64,000 nt of DNA from Nonomuraea sp. NBC_00507 (GCF_036013525.1 NZ_CP107853.1:5332001-5396000), one strand, 5' to 3'. Shown: positions 30,559 through 40,500, numbered from the stretch's first letter. Numbers and translations: made by a program. The notes: a model not told the origin generated them from the sequence alone.

Positions 30559-32600
30559 TCAGGATGCGGGCCCGGCTGCTGGTGCTGCACGTGCTGGTGC
30601 TGGTGCTGCTCGTCGTGCTGACTGTGCGCCTGTGGCAGGTGCAGGTCGTGCGCGGAAACGAGTTCGTGACGCGGGCGACGGAGACCAGGACGCGGACGGT
30701 CATCGTGCCGGCCGTGCGCGGGCAGATCCTCGACTCGTCGGGACGGCCGCTGGTGCGCAACAAGACCGCGCTCGTCGTGTCCGTGGACCGGGCCATGCTG
30801 TCGCGGATGCCCGACGGAGGGATGACGGTGCTGCGCAAGTTGTCCGCGGTGCTCGGCATGCCGGTCGCGGACCTGCAGCAGCGGATCACGCCGTGCGGGC
30901 CGGGAGTGGGCAAGCCATGCTGGACGGGATCGCCATACCAGCCGGTTCCGCTGGATGAGAAGGTCGACCCACGCAAAGCGCTGCAGATCCTGGAGCGGCA
31001 GGAGGAGTTTCCCGGTGTGACGGCGGAGATCCACTCCGTGCGGCAATATCCCGGCGGCAGGGCCGGCGCGCAGATGCTGGGTTACCTGCAACCGGTGACC
31101 GAGCAGGAGCTGGAGCAACGCGAAGGGCTCAAGGCCAGCTTCTCCGGTGTGGACCTGGCCGGGCGCGACGGGCTCGAATACGTCTACGACGACGCGCTAC
31201 GCGGCAAGTCGGGCCTGCGCAGGGTGCAGGTGGACCGGATGGGCAAGGCCCTCGGGCTGGAGGAGCAGGTGCCGCCCATCCCCGGCGACCACTTGGTCAC
31301 CAGCATCGACTCACGGATCCAGACCATCACCGAGAGGGCACTGAACAAGGCGATGAAGTCTGCGCCCGCGGCCGACGGCGGGGCCGGGGTGGTGCTGGAC
31401 GCGCGCTCGGGGCGGGTGGTGGCGGTGGCCAGCGCGCCCGGCTACGACCCGGCGATCTGGGGTGGCGGGATCTCGGCCCGCGGATACCAATGGCTGCTGT
31501 CGGACAAGTCCGGTAAGCCGCTGGTGTCGCGGGCCATCAACGGCCAGTTCGCGCCGGGCTCCACGTTCAAGATCTCCTCTGTTTCGGCGATGTTGCGGGC
31601 CGGCTATCCGCTCAATGGCAAATACGGCTGCCCGGGCTCCTACACGGTGGGCGGCCGGGCCTTCAACAACTTCCGCGGCATCGGGCTGGGCACCCTCGAC
31701 CTGCACACGGCGCTGGTCAAGTCCTGCGACACGATCTTCTACCGGGCGGCGTACGAGCAATACCTCAAGGACGGCGGGCGGCAGCCGAAGAAGAAGCCGA
31801 AAGAGGTGTTCTCCAACATGGCCAGGTCGTTCGGGTTCGGCAGCCCGACCGGCGTGGACCTGCCCGGCGAGTCGGCCGGCCGCATTCCCGACCGCGCCTG
31901 GAAGCGGGATCTGTGGAACAGGACCAGCGCGGTCAACTGTGAGCGGTCGCGCAAGGGATATCCGGAGGTGAAGGACCGGGCGCGGGCCGAGTTCCTCAAG
32001 CGGCTGGCGCTGGAAAACTGCACCGAGGGATTCCTGCTGCGGCCGGGCGACTCGGCCAACTTCTCCATCGGCCAGGGCGACGTGCTGGTCACGCCGATGC
32101 AGCTGGCCAGGGCGTACATGGCGCTGGTGAGTGACGGGAAGCTGCGCAGCCCGCGCATCGGATGGGCGCAGGTGCGGCCCGACGGCAAGGTGGTCAGGAC
32201 CTTCCCTGTGCCCGTGGTGGGCAAGCTGCCGCTCAGCGAGAAAGAGCGGCTCTACATCAAGAACGCGCTGAGCCAGGTCGCCCAGGACGGCACCGCGGCG
32301 GGGGCGTTCGCCGGGTTCCCGATGAACAAGGTCCGCATCGGTGGCAAGACCGGCACCGCGGAGGTGTGGGGCAAGAAGGACACCTCCTGGTTCGCCTCCT
32401 TCGCGCCCACGAAGAACCCTCAGTACGTGGTGGTCGTCATGGTCTCCCAGGGCGGGATGGGCTCGCAGACCGCGGCGCCGGCCGTGCGGGAGATCTACGA
32501 GGGCATTTACGGCATCAAGCGTCCCGCGGCCGTGCCCGGCGGGAAGCTGACCACCAAGCTGCCGACGTTCAGGCCGGACGGGACGGTGGTCCCGGGATGA
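30555..32600 (+). CDS. mrdA: Penicillin-binding protein 2 (class B transpeptidase)
   Basis: The 681-residue peptidoglycan transpeptidase has one N-terminal membrane helix (LLVLHVLVLVLLVVLTV, residues 8-24), a PBP dimer/pedestal domain (about 40-240) and a transpeptidase domain with active-site STFK at Ser336, SCD as the second motif and KTGTAE at Lys598. Starting and ending with ATGA overlaps, it is coupled to mreD and rodA. With RodA as glycosyltransferase it forms the elongation synthase. Confidence 0.96.
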   Translation: MIRMRARLLVLHVLVLVLLVVLTVRLWQVQVVRGNEFVTRATETRTRTVIVPAVRGQILDSSGRPLVRNKTALVVSVDRAMLSRMPDGGMTVLRKLSAVLGMPVADLQQRITPCGPGVGKPCWTGSPYQPVPLDEKVDPRKALQILERQEEFPGVTAEIHSVRQYPGGRAGAQMLGYLQPVTEQELEQREGLKASFSGVDLAGRDGLEYVYDDALRGKSGLRRVQVDRMGKALGLEEQVPPIPGDHLVTSIDSRIQTITERALNKAMKSAPAADGGAGVVLDARSGRVVAVASAPGYDPAIWGGGISARGYQWLLSDKSGKPLVSRAINGQFAPGSTFKISSVSAMLRAGYPLNGKYGCPGSYTVGGRAFNNFRGIGLGTLDLHTALVKSCDTIFYRAAYEQYLKDGGRQPKKKPKEVFSNMARSFGFGSPTGVDLPGESAGRIPDRAWKRDLWNRTSAVNCERSRKGYPEVKDRARAEFLKRLALENCTEGFLLRPGDSANFSIGQGDVLVTPMQLARAYMALVSDGKLRSPRIGWAQVRPDGKVVRTFPVPVVGKLPLSEKERLYIKNALSQVAQDGTAAGAFAGFPMNKVRIGGKTGTAEVWGKKDTSWFASFAPTKNPQYVVVVMVSQGGMGSQTAAPAVREIYEGIYGIKRPAAVPGGKLTTKLPTFRPDGTVVPG

Positions 32601-33763
32601 TCGCGCGCACCGCTGTCATCCGGCGGCCCTCGCTCCTGCGGCGGATGGCGCACGAGAATTCGACCATACGCCGGCTCGACGGGCTGATGCTGGTCGCGGT
32701 GGCCGGGTTGTGCGTGATCGGCACGCTGCTGGTGTGGTCCTCCACCAGGACCTGGGCGCCCGGAGCCACGGGACTGGTGAAGAAGCACCTGCTCAACGAG
32801 GTCATCGGAGTGGTGCTGTGCGCGGTGGTGGCCACGATCGATCACCGGGCGATGCGGGCGTACGCGCCGCTGGTGTTCCTGGTGTCCTTGGTGGGCTTGG
32901 GGCTGGTGCTCACGCCACTGGGGGCGACGATCAACGGGTCGCATTCGTGGATCCTGCTGGGCGGGGGTTTCGCGGTGCAGCCGTCGGAGTTCGCCAAAGT
33001 GGGGCTGCTGCTGATCATCGCGATGCTGCTGGCGCAGCCGGCCGAGGGCACCGATCGGCCCCGCGGGCTCGACGTCACGCTGGCGCTCGTGGCCGCGGTG
33101 ATCACGATGGGAATGGTGATGCTCCAGCCCGATCTCGGCACGGCCATGGTCCTGGCCGTGATCACGGCGGCTGGGCTGATCATCGGGGGCGTGCGCAAGC
33201 GAGTGATCATCGCGATGACGCTGGTGGCCGCAGCCGGGATTTTCGCGGTGTTCAAATTCGAGATGCTGGAGCCTTACCAGGTGGCGCGGTTCACCGCGTT
33301 CGTGGATCCGAGCGTCGATCCACGCGGAGTGGGCTACAACAGCACTCAGTCGCTGATCGCCATCGGATCCGGGCAGTTGCTGGGCAAGGGGCTGCTCGGC
33401 GGCGGGCAGACGACCGGCAGGTTCGTGCCCGAGCAGCACACCGACTTCATCTTCACGGTGGCGGGAGAGGAGTTCGGCTTCCTCGGGTCGGTCACCGTCG
33501 TGTTGTTGCTCGGCGTGGTGCTGGTGCGCGGGCTGAAGATCGCCAGGAAGTGTGAGGACCGGTTCGGGACGCTGGTCGCAGGGACGATCGTGTGCTGGTT
33601 CGCCTTCCAGACGTTCATCAATGTCGGGATGACGATCGGGATCATGCCGATCACCGGGCTGCCGCTGCCGTTCGTGTCATATGGCGGGACCGCGACATTC
33701 GCGAATCTCATCGCGATTGGGCTTCTCCAAGCCATCAAGATGCGCGGCCAGTCGTTTAATTAG
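32597..33763 (+). CDS. rodA: Peptidoglycan glycosyltransferase RodA (SEDS family)
   Basis: The 388-residue SEDS protein has about ten membrane helices and polymerises lipid II with PBP2. Family residues are seen in NGSHSWILLGGGFAVQPSEFAK, with the conserved W and PSEFAK, then LQPDLGTAMVL with the catalytic Asp, and the C-terminal GLPLPFVSYGGT. The ATG overlaps the mrdA stop. An MIARTAVIRRPSLLRR N-terminal extension precedes the first helix. Confidence 0.96.
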   Translation: MIARTAVIRRPSLLRRMAHENSTIRRLDGLMLVAVAGLCVIGTLLVWSSTRTWAPGATGLVKKHLLNEVIGVVLCAVVATIDHRAMRAYAPLVFLVSLVGLGLVLTPLGATINGSHSWILLGGGFAVQPSEFAKVGLLLIIAMLLAQPAEGTDRPRGLDVTLALVAAVITMGMVMLQPDLGTAMVLAVITAAGLIIGGVRKRVIIAMTLVAAAGIFAVFKFEMLEPYQVARFTAFVDPSVDPRGVGYNSTQSLIAIGSGQLLGKGLLGGGQTTGRFVPEQHTDFIFTVAGEEFGFLGSVTVVLLLGVVLVRGLKIARKCEDRFGTLVAGTIVCWFAFQTFINVGMTIGIMPITGLPLPFVSYGGTATFANLIAIGLLQAIKMRGQSFN

Positions 33764-33767
33764 ATGT

Positions 33768-33947
33768 ATGTTCTTGGCCTATTGCGATGAGTGCGGGGAG
33801 CGCTTTCTGCTGCCCGCGAACCACGTGGTCGCCCTGCACAACCTGGAAAGCGGCGTGATCGCCGTGGAGCTGACCTGCTACGAAGGGCACCACGTCCTGG
33901 TGCTCAGCGGAAATGACATCGACATCACCGGACCTGCCACCGTCTGA
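33768..33947 (+). CDS. Small CxxC protein of unknown function (59 residues)
   Basis: The ORF starts five bases after the rodA stop and encodes MFLAYCDECGERFLL followed by a beta-rich stretch with ELTCYEGHHVLVLSG. CDEC plus the later Cys and His pair (C-Y-E-G-H-H) could bind zinc in a small ribbon. It is too close to rodA to have its own promoter, so it is probably the last gene of the elongation operon. I do not recognise a named family. Confidence 0.75.
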   Translation: MFLAYCDECGERFLLPANHVVALHNLESGVIAVELTCYEGHHVLVLSGNDIDITGPATV

Positions 33948-33954
33948 CCGCCGC

Positions 33955-33960
33955 TACCCT
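33955..33960 (+). promoter_or_regulatory. -10 box for leaderless radical SAM gene
   Basis: TACCCT ends 7 nt before the ATG at 33968. Confidence 0.5.
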
Positions 33961-33967
33961 GGACCGT

Positions 33968-35878
33968 ATGCCTGTCGAGTCGATTTTCCACCGCCTGGAA
34001 GCGCTGCTGCCCAAGGTGCAGAAGCCGATCCAGTATGTGGGAGGTGAGCTCAACTCGACCGTCAAGGACTGGGACTCCGCCGACGTGCGGTGGGCGTTGA
34101 TGTACCCGGACGCCTACGAGGTCGGGCTGCCCAACCAGGGCGTGGCGATCCTCTACGAGATTCTCAACGAGCTGCCCGGGACTCTGGCCGAGCGCACCTA
34201 CGCGGTGTGGCCGGACCTCGAGGCGCTCATGCGGGCCGAGGGCGTGCCGCAGTTCACCGTCGACGCGCACCGGCCGGTGCGTGCCTTCGACGTGCTGGGG
34301 GTGTCGTTCTCCACCGAGCTCGGCTACACCAACATGCTGACCGCCCTCGACCTGGCCGGCATTCCGCTGCATGCGGTCGACCGGGGCGAGGACGACCCGA
34401 TCGTGCTCGCGGGCGGCCACGCGGCCTTCAACCCCGAGCCGATCGCCGACTTCCTCGACGCGGCCGTGCTCGGCGACGGCGAGCAGATTGCGATCGCCAT
34501 CTCCGAGGTCATCCGCGAGTGGAAGTCCGAGGGCCGGCCCGGCGGGCGGGACGAGCTGCTGATGCGGCTCGCCGAGTCCGGCGGCGTCTACGTGCCCAAG
34601 TTCTACGACGTCGACTACCACCCGGACGGGCGCATCAAGCGTGTCGCGCCCAACCGGCCCGACGTGCCGTGGCGGGTGCACAAGCACACCGTGATGGACC
34701 TGGACGAGTGGCCCTATCCGAAGAAGCCGCTGGTCCCGCTGGCGGAGACGGTGCATGAGCGGTTCAGCGTGGAGATCTTCCGCGGCTGCACCCGCGGGTG
34801 CCGGTTCTGCCAAGCAGGCATGATCACGCGCCCGGTGCGCGAGCGGTCGATCACCACGATCGGGGCGATGGTCGAAAACGGCATCAAGGAGTCCGGCTTC
34901 AACGAGGTCGGGCTGCTGTCGCTGTCGTCGGCCGACCACTCCGAGATCGGCGATGTCGCCAAGGGCCTGGCCGACCGCTACGAGGGCACCAACACCTCGC
35001 TGTCGTTGCCCTCGACGCGGGTGGACGCGTTCAACATCGACCTGGCCAATGAGTTCTCCAGGAACGGCAGGCGCTCGGGCCTGACGTTCGCGCCGGAGGG
35101 CGGCTCGGAGCGGATGCGCAAGGTGATCAACAAGATGGTCACCGAGGAAGACCTCATCCGCACCGTCACCACGGCATATTCGCAGGGGTGGCGGCAGGTC
35201 AAGCTCTACTTCATGTGCGGCCTGCCCACTGAGCAGGACGAGGACGTGCTGGGCATCGCCGATCTGGCCAAGAAGGTCATCAAGGCGGGCCGCGAGGCCA
35301 CCGGCAGCCGGGACATCCGCTGCACGGTCTCCATCGGCGGCTTCGTGCCCAAGCCGCACACCCCGTTCCAGTGGGCCGGGCAGGCCGACCACGAGACCGT
35401 CGACCGGCGGCTCAGGGCGCTGCGTGACGCGCTCCGGAGCGACAAGGCATACGGCCGGGCCATCGGCTACCGCTACCACGACGGCAAACCCTCGATCGTG
35501 GAGGGCCTGCTGTCGCGTGGCGACCGCCGGGTCGGCGCCGTGATCCGCGCCGTCTGGGAGGGCGGCGGCAGGTTCGACGGCTGGAGCGAGCACTTCTCCT
35601 ACGAGCGCTGGATGGCGGCCGCCGAGAAGGCCGGCATCGACGTGGACTGGTACACCACGCGTGAGCGGGAGGAAAACGAGGTCCTGCCATGGGACCACCT
35701 CGACGCCGGGCTCGACCGCGAATGGTTGTGGCAGGACTGGCAGGAGGCCGTCTCCGGCGGCGAGGTCGAGGACTGCCGCTGGACTCCCTGCTATGACTGC
35801 GGCGTCTGCCCGACCATGGGCACGGAAATTCAAATCGGTCCCACGGGGCGAAAACTCCTTCCTCTGACGGTGGTCTAG
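33968..35878 (+). CDS. B12-binding radical SAM protein, TIGR03960 family
   Basis: The 636-residue protein has an N-terminal cobalamin-binding-like Rossmann region (MYPDAYEVGLPNQGVAILYEIL in outline, residues 40-170, with LAGGHAAFNPEP) and a radical SAM barrel whose CTRGCRFC cluster motif is near residue 275. The end has CYDCGVCPTMG, a possible extra cluster site. It is regularly followed by the TIGR03936 gene, as here, and in actinobacteria both precede RNase E and the L21-L27-Obg genes. RNA modification or tRNA-linked chemistry has been suggested for the family; the reaction is unknown. Confidence 0.93.
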   Translation: MPVESIFHRLEALLPKVQKPIQYVGGELNSTVKDWDSADVRWALMYPDAYEVGLPNQGVAILYEILNELPGTLAERTYAVWPDLEALMRAEGVPQFTVDAHRPVRAFDVLGVSFSTELGYTNMLTALDLAGIPLHAVDRGEDDPIVLAGGHAAFNPEPIADFLDAAVLGDGEQIAIAISEVIREWKSEGRPGGRDELLMRLAESGGVYVPKFYDVDYHPDGRIKRVAPNRPDVPWRVHKHTVMDLDEWPYPKKPLVPLAETVHERFSVEIFRGCTRGCRFCQAGMITRPVRERSITTIGAMVENGIKESGFNEVGLLSLSSADHSEIGDVAKGLADRYEGTNTSLSLPSTRVDAFNIDLANEFSRNGRRSGLTFAPEGGSERMRKVINKMVTEEDLIRTVTTAYSQGWRQVKLYFMCGLPTEQDEDVLGIADLAKKVIKAGREATGSRDIRCTVSIGGFVPKPHTPFQWAGQADHETVDRRLRALRDALRSDKAYGRAIGYRYHDGKPSIVEGLLSRGDRRVGAVIRAVWEGGGRFDGWSEHFSYERWMAAAEKAGIDVDWYTTREREENEVLPWDHLDAGLDREWLWQDWQEAVSGGEVEDCRWTPCYDCGVCPTMGTEIQIGPTGRKLLPLTVV

Positions 35879-36031
35879 CGCGCTCAGTGGGCGAGCCGTG
35901 CCTCGGCGTACACATACATACGCTGGGGCGGCTTATCCTGAGACGAAGGGACCTGAAAAGAAGGAACTCTGACAAGGGAAGGACGACAAGCTCTGAAACC
36001 TGTTCCCGAAGGGCCTCCGCCCGCGCCCACG

Positions 36032-36808
36032 GTGCAGCGCCTTCGCGTGCGTTACGCCAAGCGCGGCCGCCTGCGCTTCACCAGCCACCGCGACATTTCG
36101 CGTGCCGTCGAGAGGGCGGTTCGCCGTGCCGGCATTCCGGTGGCTTACAGCGCGGGATTCTCGCCCCACCCGAAGATCTCCTACGCGGGCGCGGCGCCGA
36201 CCGGTGTCGCCAGCGAAGCCGAATACCTCGAGATCGGTGTCACCACGCACTGCGACCCCGAGCAGGTCAGGTCCGGTTTGGACCGGTCGTTGCCGCCGGG
36301 GCTCGATGTGATCGACGTCGTGGAGGCGGGTCAGGGTGGACTGGCCGACCGCTTGGAGGTCTCCGACTGGGAGGTGCGGCTGCCTGGTGCCGACCGCGAG
36401 CTCGCCGAGGTGGCGGCGGAGAAGTTCCTCGCGGCGGGCACCGTGGAGGTCGAGCGCCTCACCAAGAAGGGCCCCCGTCGCTTCGACGCGCGCGAGGCCG
36501 TCCTGGGGCTGACGGTGTCCGAGGGAACAGACAGAACAGACAGAATCGCAGCTCAGGTGCTTGGAGGACCGTGTGTCATACTGCGCATGGTTGTTCGGCA
36601 CATGACGCCTGCCGTTCGACCCGACGATGTGCTCACAGGGCTGCGCCTTGTGGCCGACTTCGCGCCGCCGGTTCCCCCAGAGGTGACCAGGCTGGCGCAG
36701 GGGCCGCTCGACGTCAGCACCGGTGCGCTTGCCGATCCGCTCGACCTGGACCGCGACACAACGCGCGGCGGCGAGGCGGGACCGGCGGGTGAGCACGCCG
36801 TCGGTTAA
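36032..36808 (+). CDS. TIGR03936 (DUF2344) radical-SAM-associated protein
   Basis: The 258-residue protein begins MQRLRVRYAKRGRLRFTSHRD and carries AYSAGFSPHPKISYA, the DUF2344 hallmarks. In many bacteria it is fused to the C-terminus of the TIGR03960 protein, which explains the adjacency. The GTG at 36032 lacks a ribosome-binding site. A CTG at 35993 in the same frame, behind GGGAAGGA, would add 13 residues (LKPVPEGPPPAPT) and may be the true start. Role: unknown partner of the radical SAM protein. Confidence 0.88.
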   Translation: MQRLRVRYAKRGRLRFTSHRDISRAVERAVRRAGIPVAYSAGFSPHPKISYAGAAPTGVASEAEYLEIGVTTHCDPEQVRSGLDRSLPPGLDVIDVVEAGQGGLADRLEVSDWEVRLPGADRELAEVAAEKFLAAGTVEVERLTKKGPRRFDAREAVLGLTVSEGTDRTDRIAAQVLGGPCVILRMVVRHMTPAVRPDDVLTGLRLVADFAPPVPPEVTRLAQGPLDVSTGALADPLDLDRDTTRGGEAGPAGEHAVG

Positions 36809-36953
36809 GGACGCGCCCAGCATGAGCCGGGCACGACCGCTGACAGGACTTGGCGCCGGTGCCTCCGACATGGAGGCGCTGGCGGACAACTGAGACACGA
36901 GGGCTCCTGCGCGGCGCGGCGACGCGCCCGGGAGCTGACGGGAGAGCGCCCGC

Positions 36954-39900
36954 ATGCTCGACAACGAGCCCAACGCCGGGGCCACTGGCCCTGACGGGGA
37001 AACAACTGAACAGACCAAGGTGACCGCGCGTCGCCGCTCCGCCAGCCGCCCGGCCGGTCCGCCGCCCGAGCTGCCCGAGGAGCCGGCTTCCGTTCCGGTC
37101 ACCCTTCCCGCCGCGCAGGCCGCGCCGTCGGTCGCGGAGGGCGCGCCGGTGCAACGCACCGTCGTGCAGCGCGCTGCCGGCGAGCCTGATCCTGACGTTC
37201 TCGCGGCGGCTGCTGCCGCCACGGCCGGCGAGGCCCCACTAGAGAGAGCAGTCGAGAGCCCGGCCGAGGGCATCTTCGCCGAGGCCGTCGCCGAAGCTGA
37301 AGACAAGCCCAAGAGGGCTACGAGGACCCGGTCCACCGCGACGACTCCGCGGCGGCGCACCACGAAGAAGGCCGCCGAGGACCAGCCGGAAGAGGCACAA
37401 GCGCTCCAGGAGGGTGCTGTGTCCGCCGAGGCCGAGGCGGCGCCCGTGAAGCGGCGCAGGACCACGCGCAAGAAGGCCGAGCCGGAGGAGACCGAGGCTC
37501 CCGCTGCCGTCGACGAGGCGGTTGCCGGGGAGACGGCTGGTGCCGGTGACGTGGAGGCCGCCGCACCGAGGGCCGGCCGCACCAGGACGCGCGCCGGGCG
37601 TGGCGCTGCGGCGCGAGCGGCAGCCGGCGGTGACGCCGGGGTCGGTGCCGAAGCAGCGGAGGCCGAAGGCGCGGCGGTTTCGCGCCCGAAGGCCGCCGAG
37701 GCGGACGCTTCCGGTGCCCAGGCGGTGGTTTCCGGCGGTGACGTCGAGGGCGAAGAGGACATCATCGAGATCCTGCCCGAGGACGAGCCGCTCGACGATG
37801 AGCCCGCAGGCGAGGACCTCGACGAGGAGCTCGAGCGGCCGAGTCTGCTCGCCGACCCGTTCGGGTTCGCGGTCCGCACCCAGGACGAGGCGGGCGGCAC
37901 CGCGTTTCAGCGGCCGGCGGCCATTTTCGCGCCGCTGTTCCAGGCGCCCGACCCCAGCCAGGCCAAGCCCGCCGTGGTCCGGCGGCCCGAGCCGCAGCCC
38001 GCTGCCGCCGAAGCTCGCCCCGCAGAGGCGGAGGACGTGGCCGAGGAGGCCGTGAGCGAGGAAGAGGCCGACGTCGACACCTCCGATGAGCAGGAGGAAG
38101 AGGCCGGTGGCCGTCGCCGTCGCCGCCGCCGTGGCGGTCGCGGCCGTGGCAAGGCCCGCGAGCGCGATGAAGCCGAGGACAGCGAGGAGTCCGAGGAGGA
38201 GACCGACGAGGAGCAGGGCGAGGAGGCCCAGGACGAGGAGGGCTCCACGTCGCGTCGCCGTCGTCGCCGTCGCCGCCGCGGCTCCGACGAGACCCCTGAG
38301 CCGGCCAGCGACGACCCGCCGAACACAGTGGTGCGCATCCGCGCGCCGCGATCCGGCCGTGCGGCCTCGCTCGACACCGCCACCGACGGCGTGCAGAGCG
38401 TGCGCGGCTCCACCAGGCTGGAGGCCAAGAAGCAGCGGCGCCGCGAGGGCCGCGAGCTCGGCCGCCGGCGCCCGCCGATCATCACGGAGTCGGAGTTCCT
38501 GGCCCGCCGCGAGTCCGTCGACCGCATGATGGTGGTGCGCAGGCAGGGCGACCGCACGCAGATCGCGGTGCTGGAGGACGGCGTGCTCGTCGAGCACTAC
38601 GTCAACCGCGAGGCCAGCCAGTCCTACGTGGGCAACGTCTACCTCGGCAAGGTGCAGAACGTGCTGCCGTCGATGGAGGCGGCGTTCGTGGACATCGGCA
38701 AGGGCAGGAACGCTGTCCTGTACGCCGGTGAGGTCAACTTCGACACCGCCGGAATGGAAGGCCAGCCCAAGCGGATCGAGTCGGCGCTGAAGTCGGGTCA
38801 GTCGGTGCTCGTGCAGGTCACCAAGGACCCGATCGGGCACAAGGGCGCGCGGCTCACCTCGCAGATCAGCCTGCCCGGGCGCTACCTGGTTTACGTGCCC
38901 GACGGCTCGATGACCGGCATCAGCCGCAAGCTGCCCGACAAGGAGCGCACGCGGCTCAAGAGCATCCTGAAGAAGGTCATGCCCGAGAACGCCGGCGTGA
39001 TCGTACGCACCGCGGCCGAGGGCGCCTCCGAGGACGAGCTGGCCCGCGACGTGGCCCGGCTGTCCGCCCAGTGGGAGAACATCCAGAAGAAGGCCAAGTC
39101 GGCGAGCCCGCCCGAGCTGCTGTCCGCCGAGCCCGACCTGACCATCAGGGTCGTACGGGACGTCTTCAACGAGGACTTCACCTCGCTGGTCGTGCAGGGC
39201 GAGGAGGCCTGGGACACGGTCGACGACTACGTCAAGTACGTCGCGCCGCACCTGGGCGAGCGGCTGTCGAGGTGGGACGGCGAGCAGGGCGACGGCGACG
39301 TCTTCGAGTCGTACCGGATCGACGAGCAGCTCGGCAAGGCAATGGACCGCAAGGTGTGGCTGCCGAGCGGCGGCTCGCTGGTGATCGACCGTACCGAGGC
39401 GATGACCGTCGTCGACGTCAACACCGGCAAGTTCACCGGACAGGGCGGAAACCTCGAGGAGACCGTCACCAGGAACAACCTGGAGGCGGCCGAGGAGATC
39501 GTGCGCCAGCTCCGGCTGCGCGACATCGGCGGCATCATCGTGATCGACTTCATCGACATGGTGCTGGAGTCGAACCGGGACCTCGTGCTGCGGCGGCTCC
39601 TGGAGTGCCTGGCGCGCGACAGGACCAAGCACCAGGTGGCCGAGGTGACCTCCCTGGGTCTGGTCCAGATGACGCGTAAGCGGGTCGGTCAGGGGCTCCT
39701 GGAGGCCTTCTCGACGCCGTGTGAGTGCTGCAACGGGCGTGGCCTGCTGGTCTCCACGGAGCCGGTGGAGTCCAAGCCGGAGCCGCGCGGCACGCAGGGG
39801 AAGATGGCCGTGGAGAAGGCGGTCTCCGACAAGGTTTCCGCGGCCAAGGAGTCCGCAGGCCGTGATACGGTGACCGGTGCGCTTGAAGACGTCCCGGCAG

Positions 39901-39971
39901 AGGACGACCAAGCCGGTCAGACTTCTGGCAGGGGGCGGCGACGCTCCCGCCGAGCCAAGTCCGCCGAGTAG
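36954..39971 (+). CDS. rne: Ribonuclease E/G family protein
   Basis: The 1005-residue endoribonuclease has a long low-complexity N-terminal half (about 1-500) rich in Ala, Glu, Arg and Pro, with two arginine-rich blocks (GGRRRRRRRGGRGRGK and TSRRRRRRRRRG). The catalytic core follows: an S1 domain around NVYLGKVQNVLPSMEAAFVDIG, then the metal Asp pair in TVVDVNTGKFTG and IVIDFIDM, and the Zn-link CECCNGRG. In actinobacteria the disordered scaffold lies N-terminal and partly C-terminal, unlike E. coli. It processes rRNA and turns over mRNA, and probably carries partner-binding sites in the disordered arm. Confidence 0.95.
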   Translation: MLDNEPNAGATGPDGETTEQTKVTARRRSASRPAGPPPELPEEPASVPVTLPAAQAAPSVAEGAPVQRTVVQRAAGEPDPDVLAAAAAATAGEAPLERAVESPAEGIFAEAVAEAEDKPKRATRTRSTATTPRRRTTKKAAEDQPEEAQALQEGAVSAEAEAAPVKRRRTTRKKAEPEETEAPAAVDEAVAGETAGAGDVEAAAPRAGRTRTRAGRGAAARAAAGGDAGVGAEAAEAEGAAVSRPKAAEADASGAQAVVSGGDVEGEEDIIEILPEDEPLDDEPAGEDLDEELERPSLLADPFGFAVRTQDEAGGTAFQRPAAIFAPLFQAPDPSQAKPAVVRRPEPQPAAAEARPAEAEDVAEEAVSEEEADVDTSDEQEEEAGGRRRRRRRGGRGRGKARERDEAEDSEESEEETDEEQGEEAQDEEGSTSRRRRRRRRRGSDETPEPASDDPPNTVVRIRAPRSGRAASLDTATDGVQSVRGSTRLEAKKQRRREGRELGRRRPPIITESEFLARRESVDRMMVVRRQGDRTQIAVLEDGVLVEHYVNREASQSYVGNVYLGKVQNVLPSMEAAFVDIGKGRNAVLYAGEVNFDTAGMEGQPKRIESALKSGQSVLVQVTKDPIGHKGARLTSQISLPGRYLVYVPDGSMTGISRKLPDKERTRLKSILKKVMPENAGVIVRTAAEGASEDELARDVARLSAQWENIQKKAKSASPPELLSAEPDLTIRVVRDVFNEDFTSLVVQGEEAWDTVDDYVKYVAPHLGERLSRWDGEQGDGDVFESYRIDEQLGKAMDRKVWLPSGGSLVIDRTEAMTVVDVNTGKFTGQGGNLEETVTRNNLEAAEEIVRQLRLRDIGGIIVIDFIDMVLESNRDLVLRRLLECLARDRTKHQVAEVTSLGLVQMTRKRVGQGLLEAFSTPCECCNGRGLLVSTEPVESKPEPRGTQGKMAVEKAVSDKVSAAKESAGRDTVTGALEDVPAEDDQAGQTSGRGRRRSRRAKSAE

Positions 39972-40182
39972 CCCTCGGCGGACGTCCGACGACCCGTCCG
40001 GTTCGCCGGGGGACCGTTAATCCGGTACCCTGGTGAATCGGTGCGTCAGGTGACGTGCCCTGTTGGCGCGCCTACTCGGATCGTCGGTTCCAGACAGGAC
40101 CGAATGACAAGGCGCAGCATTCGGCGGCCGTCCCCGTTGTGGGATGGCCGTGACAACAGCGAGTCAGTAGAAGGGTTCCGCG
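39972..40182 (+). promoter_or_regulatory. rplU leader region
   Basis: A -10-like TACCCT at about 40026 would start a leader of roughly 150 nt. A hairpin TCGGTTCC/GGACCGA lies near 40084-40104, and AGAAGGG precedes the GTG. No gene is seen; leader autoregulation is possible but not shown. Confidence 0.35.
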
Positions 40183-40485
40183 GTGTACGCGATCGTTCGT
40201 TGCGGCGGCAGGCAGCAGAAGGTCTCCGTCGGTGACGTCCTCGAGGTGGACAAGGTCGCCGGCGAGGTCGGCTCTTCGGTTTCGCTGCCGACGGTGCTCG
40301 TCGTCAACGATGGCGACGTGACGACCGAGGCGGGCAAGTTCACGGTCAGCGCCGAGATCCTCGGTGAGACCAAGGGCCCGAAGATCCGCATTCTCAAGTA
40401 CAAGAACAAGACCGGTTACAAGAAGCGCCAGGGTCACCGCCAGCGGTACACCCAGGTGAAGATCACCGGTATCGACCAGGCCTGA
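40183..40485 (+). CDS. rplU: Large-subunit ribosomal protein bL21
   Basis: The 100-residue protein begins with GTG ([18 protein letters not shown]), the standard bL21 start, and ends [18 protein letters not shown], which binds 23S rRNA. bL27 follows after 15 nt and Obg after that, the conserved order. Confidence 0.97.
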   Translation: MYAIVRCGGRQQKVSVGDVLEVDKVAGEVGSSVSLPTVLVVNDGDVTTEAGKFTVSAEILGETKGPKIRILKYKNKTGYKKRQGHRQRYTQVKITGIDQA

Positions 40486-40500
40486 TCGGGAGTTTGAGAG

